DNA of 64,000 bases from Streptomyces sp. CB01635 (GTDB lineage: Bacteria > Actinomycetota > Actinomycetes > Streptomycetales > Streptomycetaceae), in NCBI RefSeq assembly GCF_002803065.1, contig NZ_NNBL01000005.1, forward strand, positions 327,965-391,964. The letters run 5' to 3'. Of this stretch, positions 58,246 through 64,000 are shown one piece after another. Position numbers and translations under genes: made by a program. The notes under the pieces were generated by a model. That model had not been told where the DNA came from. It was given only the letters and a program-made list of their open reading frames with translations, and did not search any database. Position 1 is the first letter of the stretch. The number at the start of each line of letters is the position of its first letter.

Positions 58246-59451
58246 ATGTCTGGAGCGCCGGATCACCCCAGTTCCGCGCCGCCGTCGTCGCCCGGCGAGG
58301 TCCTCGCCCTGCTGCGTACGGGGGCCGCCGCGACCCGCGCGGACATCGCGCGGATCACCGGCCTCGCGCGGTCGACCGTGTCGCAGCGCGTCGACGCACT
58401 CATCGCGCACGGCTTCCTCACCGAGGCCGGGGCGGAGGCCGGGGACTCGACGGGTGGCCGGCCCCCGCGCCGCCTCCATCTGCGCACCCGCGAGCACGTG
58501 GTGGCGGGCGTCGACCTGGGCGCCTCGCACTGCCGGGTCGCGCTGCTCGACATCGGCGGGGATCAACTCGCGCTGCGCGAGGACCAGTTGTCGATCGCTG
58601 ACGGTCCTGCGTCGATTCTCGGCCACGTCGAGCGGACGCTCCACGCGCTCCTCGACGAGGCGGGCCTCGACCCGGCCTCACTCCAGTCGATCGGTGTGGG
58701 CGTGCCGGGCCCCGTCGAGTTCACCACCGGCCGGCCCGTGGATCCGCCCATCATGCCCGGCTGGCACCAGTACCCGATCCCGGAGTTCTTCGCCGACCGC
58801 TTCGGCGTGCGGGCCCTCGTCGACAACGACGTGAACGTGATGGCGCTGGCCGAGCAGCGCCGGGCGTTTCCGGACACCCGCTATCTCCTCTACATCAAGG
58901 TCGGCACGGGCATCGGCTGCGGCATCGTCGCGGACGGCCGGCTGCACCGGGGCGCGCAGGGCAGCGCGGGCGACATCGGGCACATCCGGGTGGGCGACAG
59001 CCGTCAGGAGACGGCACCGTGCCGGTGCGGGAACTCGGGGTGCCTCGAGGCGGTGGCGGGCGGCGCGGCGCTGGCCCGCGAGCTGTCGGACCTGGGCCTG
59101 GACGCCGCGTCGAGCCGCGATGTCGTGCGCCTGGTGAAGTCCGGCAACCGTGACGCCGTACGGATGGTGCGCGAGGCGGGCCGTGCGGTCGGCGAGGTTC
59201 TCGCGGGGCTGGTGAACTTCTTCAACCCGGACACGGTGGTGGTCGGCGGCGCGCTGGCCGCCGTCCACGACCAACTCCTCGCGGGCGTGCGGGAGGCCGT
59301 GTACCGCCGCTCCCACCCGCTGGCCACCCATGTCCTGCGCATCGAGCCGAGCCGCACCGGGGCGAACGCGGCCGTGGTCGGCGCGGCCATCCTGGCGATC
59401 GAGCACGCCCTCTCGCCGGAGCAGGTGGACCGGGTCCTGGGCGGCACATAG
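58246..59451 (+). CDS. ROK family transcriptional regulator
   Basis: A 401-residue regulator with an N-terminal winged helix (RADIARITGLARSTVSQRVDALIAHGFLTE) and a ROK kinase-like domain. The zinc motif CRCGNSGCLEAVAGG is intact, unlike in the ROK protein at 19926. LVDNDVNVMALAEQR and YIKVGTGIGCGIVADGRLHRGAQGSAGDIGHI are typical. It is divergent from the CUT2 operon and probably represses it until the sugar binds. ATG 58246 has no strong ribosome site; GTG 58237 is nearly equal. Confidence 0.91.
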   Translation: MSGAPDHPSSAPPSSPGEVLALLRTGAAATRADIARITGLARSTVSQRVDALIAHGFLTEAGAEAGDSTGGRPPRRLHLRTREHVVAGVDLGASHCRVALLDIGGDQLALREDQLSIADGPASILGHVERTLHALLDEAGLDPASLQSIGVGVPGPVEFTTGRPVDPPIMPGWHQYPIPEFFADRFGVRALVDNDVNVMALAEQRRAFPDTRYLLYIKVGTGIGCGIVADGRLHRGAQGSAGDIGHIRVGDSRQETAPCRCGNSGCLEAVAGGAALARELSDLGLDAASSRDVVRLVKSGNRDAVRMVREAGRAVGEVLAGLVNFFNPDTVVVGGALAAVHDQLLAGVREAVYRRSHPLATHVLRIEPSRTGANAAVVGAAILAIEHALSPEQVDRVLGGT

Positions 59452-59776
59452 CCGCGCCGGACACCCCTGGCCGGCTATGAGGGAACACCCGCGTGGTCGA
59501 TCCCCCGATCAGGTGGAGTGCGCTGTGAGCGCGCGGCGCCCTCCCGTATGCCGAGACGGCGGCCCCACTCTTTCCGGACGGTCATTGGTCCACTCCACTG
59601 ACGCGCCGCAGGCGGTGAGGCCTCCCCGGCGAAAGCCCGCCGAACGGGCGCTGACATGGGAAGTCCCCTGCCCTGAGCATGATTGACGGATCGTCGGCAA
59701 GCCGATACCACTGACCCACGATCGCCCCGCACACCGTCGAGCTCATCCGTCCCAGGACAGTTCCCAGGAGGCCGCT
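59452..59776. other. Intergenic stretch before the muralytic enzyme
   Basis: This 325-base gap contains no convincing gene. A weak promoter-like TTGACG (59683-59688) lies about 90 bases before the TTG start, followed by GATACC at 59704-59709, with a short spacer of 15 bases. The ribosome site CCAGGAGG is just before the gene. Confidence 0.4.
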
Positions 59777-61762
59777 TTGCCCTCGACCACCAGCGACCAC
59801 TCCCCGGCCGCCCGCAGACGCACCAACCAGGCGGCCCGGGCGGCGGGGACGCTCGCGACGGCGGCCCTGCTGCTCCCCCTCCTCGGCGCCGCGCCCCCGA
59901 GCGAGGCCCGGGGGGCGTCGGACGCGGGCCTCCAGCACGCGTTCGCGACCGCGGCGGCCGAGTACCGGGTGCCCCAGAGCGTCCTGCTCGGTGTCTCCTA
60001 CCTCCAGTCCCGGTGGGACACGCACGGCGGTGCGCCCAGCGTCACCGGCGGCTACGGCCCCATGCACCTCACGGACGCCCGCGCCGCGCTCGCCGGTGTG
60101 GCCGCGCACAGCGAGGCCGAGGGCGATCCGCGCGGTGACACGTCACGGCCGGCGCTCACCCCGAAGACGAAGGTGCCGCGCAACTCCCAACTCCCGGCCC
60201 GCCTGAAGTCGTTGACGCGTGCCGCCGAGCTCAGCGGCATCCCCGCCGAACAGCTGCGCTCCGACCCCGCGGCCAATGTACGCGGCGGCGCCGCCCTGCT
60301 CGCCGCGTCCCAGAAGGCCCTCGGCAAGCCCCTCAGCTCCGACCCGGCCGACTGGTACGGCGCGATCGCGAAGTTCTCCGGCGCCGACGACACCGCCACG
60401 GCGGCGACGTACGCGAACGACGTGTTCGCCGTGATCCACGACGGCGAGCGGCGCACCACGGACGCCGGGCAGCACGTGGAGCTAGCGGCCGACCGCAGCC
60501 TGAAGCCCGACGCGGCGCAGGTCCGGAGCATGGGTCTGCGCAAATCCGACGAGAGCGGCACCGAGTGCCCGGCGACCGTGTCGTGCGAGTGGATCCCGGC
60601 GCCCTACGAGGAGTTCGGGGACGGCGACTACGGCAACCACGACCTCGCCGACCGGCCGAACGACCAGAGCATCGACTACATCGTCATCCACGACACCGAG
60701 GCTACGTGGGACACGACGCTTCAGCTCGTCCAGGACAAGACGTATCTGGCCTGGCACTACTCGCTGCGCTCCACGGACGGGCACATCGCCCAGCACGTGA
60801 AGGCCAAGGACGTCGGCTGGCACGCGGGCAACTGGTACGTCAACGCCAAGTCCCTGGGCCTGGAGCACGAGGGCTTCCTCGCCCAGCCGGACTCCTGGTA
60901 CACCGAGGAGATGTACCGGGCGTCGTCGCGCCTGGTGAAGTACCTGGCGAAGAAGTACGATATCCCGCTGGACCGGCAGCACATCCTCGGCCATGACAAC
61001 GTGCCCGGCACGACACCCGCCGGGATCAAGACGATGCACACCGACCCCGGTCCGTACTGGGACTGGGCCCACTACTTCGCGCTGATGGGCAAGCCGTTCA
61101 AGGCGACCGCAGGCACGAAGGGCGGCCTCGTCACCATCGCCCCCGACTTCGCCAGGAACAAGCCGGTGTACACGGGCTGCGTCAAGGCGGGCGAGACCTG
61201 CGCGGCGCACGGCTCCGGCGCCGTACGGGTGTACACCGCGCCCAGCGAGGACGCGCCGCTGATCAAGGACATCGGGCTGCGGCCCGGCGGCGAGGACTCC
61301 ACGACCGATGTGAACGACATGGGCGCACGCCTGTCGACCGGCCAGCAGTACGCGGTCGCGGAGCGCAAGGGCGACTGGACCGCGGTCTGGTACCTCGGCC
61401 AGAAGGCCTGGTTCAAGAACCCGAAGAAGCAGCCCACGGCCGTGAACGCGGCAGGCCTGGTCGTCGCCCCGAAGGCCGGTCGCACCGACGTCCCCGTGTA
61501 CGGGCGCGCCTACCCCGAGAAGGAGGCGTACCCGGCGGACATCACGCCGCAGGCGATCTCTCCGCTGCCGTACAAGCTGCTCGCGGGGCAGCGGTACGTC
61601 GCGGGTGGCAGGACGACCGGTGAGTACTTCTTCTCGCCGACGTTCGACACGACGTCGCACCGGGTGGTGCGCGGCAAGGACGTCTACTACGAGATCCAGT
61701 TCGGTCACCGGGTGGCGTACGTCCGGGCCGCCGACGTGCAGGTGCTGCCGTCGGGAGCCTAG
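59777..61762 (+). CDS. Secreted peptidoglycan hydrolase (N-acetylmuramoyl-L-alanine amidase)
   Basis: A 661-residue exported muralytic enzyme. A TTG start at 59777 with CCAGGAGG yields a signal peptide (hydrophobic TLATAALLLPLLGAAPP). The N-terminal domain (about 50-235) resembles lysozyme-like SLT (AAAEYRVPQSVLLGVSYLQSRW). Residues about 295-435 form an amidase_2 domain: DYIVIHDTEAT, WHYSLRSTDGHIAQHVKAKDVGWHAGNW, LGHDNVPGTTPAGIKTMHTDPGPYWDW with zinc histidines. The C-terminal part has two SH3-like segments. It cuts the amide between muramic acid and L-alanine in wall turnover. A terminator hairpin follows. Confidence 0.9.
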   Translation: MPSTTSDHSPAARRRTNQAARAAGTLATAALLLPLLGAAPPSEARGASDAGLQHAFATAAAEYRVPQSVLLGVSYLQSRWDTHGGAPSVTGGYGPMHLTDARAALAGVAAHSEAEGDPRGDTSRPALTPKTKVPRNSQLPARLKSLTRAAELSGIPAEQLRSDPAANVRGGAALLAASQKALGKPLSSDPADWYGAIAKFSGADDTATAATYANDVFAVIHDGERRTTDAGQHVELAADRSLKPDAAQVRSMGLRKSDESGTECPATVSCEWIPAPYEEFGDGDYGNHDLADRPNDQSIDYIVIHDTEATWDTTLQLVQDKTYLAWHYSLRSTDGHIAQHVKAKDVGWHAGNWYVNAKSLGLEHEGFLAQPDSWYTEEMYRASSRLVKYLAKKYDIPLDRQHILGHDNVPGTTPAGIKTMHTDPGPYWDWAHYFALMGKPFKATAGTKGGLVTIAPDFARNKPVYTGCVKAGETCAAHGSGAVRVYTAPSEDAPLIKDIGLRPGGEDSTTDVNDMGARLSTGQQYAVAERKGDWTAVWYLGQKAWFKNPKKQPTAVNAAGLVVAPKAGRTDVPVYGRAYPEKEAYPADITPQAISPLPYKLLAGQRYVAGGRTTGEYFFSPTFDTTSHRVVRGKDVYYEIQFGHRVAYVRAADVQVLPSGA

Positions 61763-61776
61763 AGCGCACATGACTC

Positions 61777-61819
61777 GGCCGGGTCCGGATCTGCCGTGGG
61801 GGCAGGTCCGGGCCCGGCC
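61777..61819. terminator. Hairpin between convergent genes
   Basis: Left arm 61777-61795 and right arm 61801-61819 pair over most of 19 positions with a few mismatches around a GTGGG loop, between stops at 61762 and 61832. Confidence 0.7.
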
Positions 61820-61831
61820 GTTTCTCCTGGC

Positions 61832-62332
61832 TCAGGCCTGCTGGAACAGCTCGGGGGGCAGCGGCTTCAGAAGCGCGTAGAGGTCGTCCGTGATGGGCCG
61901 GTCCCAGGCCGCGATGGTCACGAGGACGTTGTCGCTGCGGTCGAACTGCACGCAGGAGATACGGCTCTCGGAGAGCTTGAGGCGGCGCACGATGAGGAGG
62001 TTGTCGCCCTGCATCACCGGGACGTCCTCGGTGCCGACGACGGTGACCTCCTCGTCGTTCTCCAGCGCGAGAAGGAGCTGGGCGACCTCGAAGGGGATCT
62101 CGCCCTCGGCGGTCTCGCGGGCCGATGAGCCCTCGGGGAGATTGCCGATGATCATCGCGGGGCCGCGGCCGCCGAACAGGTCGTAGCGCAGGAAAACGCC
62201 CTGGCAGCTGCCGTCAGGGGCGGGCAGCAGGCCCGCGCCGAGATTGCCCGGCCAGTCACCCGGGTCCATGGCGAGGACATCGAAGTCAGGACCCGCGGGT
62301 GTGGCGGAGCTGCGTCGGCGGAGGAAGGACAT
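61832..62332 (-). CDS. Conserved hypothetical protein
   Basis: A 166-residue soluble protein starting MSFLRRRSSATPAGPDFDVLAMDPGDWPGNL. It looks alpha/beta with a large acidic surface (AEGEIPFEVAQLLLALENDEE). The segments LLPAPDGSCQGVFLRYDLFGGRG and DNLLIVRRLKLSESRISCVQFDRSDNVLVTIAAWDRPITDDLY are conserved in Streptomyces as I remember it. No catalytic or transmembrane feature. Function unknown. Confidence 0.6.
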   Translation of the reverse strand: MSFLRRRSSATPAGPDFDVLAMDPGDWPGNLGAGLLPAPDGSCQGVFLRYDLFGGRGPAMIIGNLPEGSSARETAEGEIPFEVAQLLLALENDEEVTVVGTEDVPVMQGDNLLIVRRLKLSESRISCVQFDRSDNVLVTIAAWDRPITDDLYALLKPLPPELFQQA

Positions 62333-62540
62333 GCCGCAATGGTACGTGCACCGGGGCGGTCCGCGGCGCGGGGGCCGCGGCCCCGACGGGGTCGTGACCG
62401 GGCCGACGCGGGCGAATCCCGGGGCGTCGCGGGTTCCCGAGGCGGCGCAATGGTCTGCTCATCGGTGTGCAATCGGCCGGGGACGACGGCCGGTGCCCCC
62501 GCCGGTGCACTCACTCAACACCCACTCCCCCGCGGCGAGT

Positions 62541-63164
62541 TCAGTCTTGTACCGCCTCCGCGCGGTGCCGCTCGTGGTGCCGGGCGACCCGTGCGCGGTT
62601 GCCACAGGACGGCTTGCACCACTCCTGACGGGGATGATCCTTGAGGAAGTAGCGCACACAGCGCGGGGCGTGGCACGCCCGCAGCCGCTCGCGGTCGTCG
62701 CTCGCGAGAAAGCCGACGGCGGCGCGGGCCAGGGCCGCGGTGAGCAGGTCGGGGGCGGGCGCGGAGGTGCGCGCCTCATGGCGTACGAGGGGAATGGCGC
62801 CGTCGTCCCAGGTGAGGACGGGAACGGTGGGGGTGAGCGCCGCCGCCTCGTTGAGCCGCCGCACGGCCTCGCTCACGGGGAGCAGCCGGTGGGCGTCCGC
62901 CGGGCTGGGCTCGCCGGGGCGCACGGCGTGGGCGAACAGCGCGCGGGCGGCGGCCCGCACCTCGCGCACCTCGGCGAGCGCGGTCGCGTCCGCTTCGAAC
63001 CCGGCGGCGCCCGGCAGCACCTCGGCACGCTCCCGCACCCAGGCCGTCAGCGCCTCGGGCCGGTCGAGGTCATCAGCGACACCGCCGTGCCCGTCGTGGC
63101 GGATGGTGAGGACGAGGTCCAGGGCGAGCGGCGTGCCGTGCGGGCCGGAGCTGATGTCGCGCAT
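62541..63164 (-). CDS. CGNR zinc-finger / ABATE domain regulator
   Basis: A 207-residue protein. The N-terminal ABATE domain (PHGTPLALDLVLTIR) is followed by the CGNR zinc finger CHAPRCVRYFLKDHPRQEWCKPSCGNRARVARHH with four cysteines. Such proteins are probable stress-linked transcription factors. I place the start at ATG 63164 because TTATCAT, a -10-like box, lies about 7-13 bases upstream, suggesting a leaderless transcript; ATG 63194 is the alternative. It is divergent from the LRR gene at 63217. Confidence 0.82.
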   Translation of the reverse strand: MRDISSGPHGTPLALDLVLTIRHDGHGGVADDLDRPEALTAWVRERAEVLPGAAGFEADATALAEVREVRAAARALFAHAVRPGEPSPADAHRLLPVSEAVRRLNEAAALTPTVPVLTWDDGAIPLVRHEARTSAPAPDLLTAALARAAVGFLASDDRERLRACHAPRCVRYFLKDHPRQEWCKPSCGNRARVARHHERHRAEAVQD

Positions 63165-63216
63165 GAGGCTAATGATAAGGTCCCGCACATCCATTACATC
63201 TCGGGGGAGGCCGGCT

Positions 63217-63927
63217 GTGCTCTCGTACTGGCGGGCGGGCCTGAGCGACGTACCGGACGAGGTGTGGGATCACCCCCGCCTGGAGGTCCTCCTCCTGCCC
63301 GACAACACACTCACCCGGCTCCCCGACCGCATCGGATCGCTCCCCCACCTGCACACTCTCGATCTCGGGCACAACCGACTCGCCTCCGTCCCGGACACGC
63401 TCGGTGACCTGACGAGCCTGACCCGTTTCCTCTACCTGCACGACAACGAGCTCACCGCGCTCCCGGACTCGCTCGGCAGGCTCTCGCGGCTGGCCTATCT
63501 CAACGTCGGCGAGAACAAGCTCTCCGGACTCCATGAATCGATCGGCTCGATGAAGGGCCTCGTGGAGCTGCGCGCCCAGCACGCCACCCTCACCCGGCTC
63601 CCCGAATCGATCGGCGGCCTGACCGCGCTGCGCGAGCTGTGGCTGCGCGGCAACCGCCTCACCGCCCTCCCCGATTCCGTACGGCACCTGCGTGAGCTGC
63701 GGGAACTCGAACTGCGCGAGAACGCCCTCACCGACGTGCCCGGATCCCTGCGCGGACTTCCGCTGCTACGGCGGCTCGACCTACGGTCCAACCGGCTGCG
63801 CGACCTGCCCGACTGGATCGTCGCGCTGCCCGCGCTGGAGAAACTGGACCTCCGGTGGAACGACATGCACATGCCGTCCGGGCTGCTCGAGGCCCTCACG
63901 GCGCGGGGGTGCGTGGTGCTGCACTGA
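63217..63927 (+). CDS. Leucine-rich repeat protein
   Basis: A 236-residue protein made almost wholly of about nine 23-residue leucine-rich repeats with the pattern LxxLPxxIGxLxxLxxLxLxxNxLxxL. The GTG start at 63217 has GGGGGAGG seven bases before. No signal peptide, kinase or catalytic domain is attached. LRR proteins in bacteria normally mediate protein binding. The divergent CGNR regulator may control it. The 3' end is 15 bases from the end of a transposase gene. Confidence 0.85.
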   Translation: MLSYWRAGLSDVPDEVWDHPRLEVLLLPDNTLTRLPDRIGSLPHLHTLDLGHNRLASVPDTLGDLTSLTRFLYLHDNELTALPDSLGRLSRLAYLNVGENKLSGLHESIGSMKGLVELRAQHATLTRLPESIGGLTALRELWLRGNRLTALPDSVRHLRELRELELRENALTDVPGSLRGLPLLRRLDLRSNRLRDLPDWIVALPALEKLDLRWNDMHMPSGLLEALTARGCVVLH

Positions 63928-63942
63928 TCCGCTGAAGTTCTT

Positions 63943-64000
63943 CTAGTGTCCTGCGCCGGAGATTCGTCGGCAGAAGCGGGCGAGTGAGTCGAGGATCTCT
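63943..64000 (-). CDS. 3' end of an IS5-family-like transposase (partial)
   Basis: The minus strand from the window edge reads EILDSLARFCRRISGAGH and then a stop at 63943. This ending is found at the C-terminus of common Streptomyces IS5/IS112-like transposases, from memory. The element therefore begins here and runs off the window; its inverted repeat is probably between 63928 and 63943. Confidence 0.65.
   Translation of the reverse strand, partial: EILDSLARFCRRISGAGH

Overview
The window is 64 kb of very GC-rich DNA with actinomycete signatures: F420-dependent oxidoreductases, a DUF574-type methyltransferase, an encapsulin/DyP pair, a LAETG wall-anchor protein, an NsdA-like regulator, many lipoprotein sugar-binding proteins, frequent GTG/TTG starts and GGAGG ribosome sites. 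Streptomyces is by far the most likely source. The number of sugar importers and single-gene accessory functions, with several broken genes, suggests a chromosomal region outside the tight core. No tRNA, rRNA, CRISPR array or prophage was seen.

Layout. 0-5.5 kb: an MFS permease divergent from a GntR regulator, a decayed amidase end, a small membrane protein, a methyltransferase, a large secreted protein and an RpiR regulator. 5.6-9.6 kb: an amino-acid-type ABC importer coupled to an M20 peptidase. 9.8-12.35 kb: the most unusual locus, a three-gene unit of a 28-residue peptide followed by a strong hairpin, a PaaK-like adenylate-forming enzyme, and a membrane protein with the YD, GxGD and PAL-like motifs of presenilin-type intramembrane proteases. 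12.5-15 kb: F420 oxidoreductase, zinc ribbon, 2H phosphoesterase, LAETG protein. 15.1-21.1 kb: sugar ABC importer plus Gfo/Idh dehydrogenase, divergent from a ROK regulator. 20.7-24 kb: NUDIX, HtpX-PspAB, and a HAD pseudogene. 24-26 kb: encapsulin nanocompartment with its DyP peroxidase cargo. 26-37.3 kb: mixed single genes including two DHA2 exporters (one with a TetR), a PP2C phosphatase, SDR and flavin/F420 enzymes. 37.4-44.6 kb: another F420 oxidoreductase, then a LacI-controlled alpha-glucoside-type importer with a GH13 enzyme. 44.7-49.2 kb: PAS-PP2C phosphatase, NsdA-like regulator, APH-fold kinase. 49.2-59.5 kb: a tightly coupled ribose/rhamnose-type ABC operon with a TIM-barrel isomerase and a giant secreted ThuA/sugar-dehydrogenase protein, divergent from a second ROK regulator. 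59.8-64 kb: secreted muralytic amidase, small conserved proteins, a CGNR regulator, a leucine-rich-repeat protein and the 3' end of a transposase.

How the parts work together. Three independent carbohydrate uptake modules each carry their own regulator and one or two catabolic enzymes, and palindromic or repeated operator candidates sit at their promoters. The amino-acid ABC genes and M20 peptidase look like one peptide- or acyl-amino-acid-scavenging unit under RpiR control. The peptide/PaaK/presenilin-like unit has its own promoter, an operator-like inverted repeat at the expected transcript start, and an attenuating hairpin after the peptide. It is the best candidate here for an undescribed system, possibly making or processing a small modified peptide.
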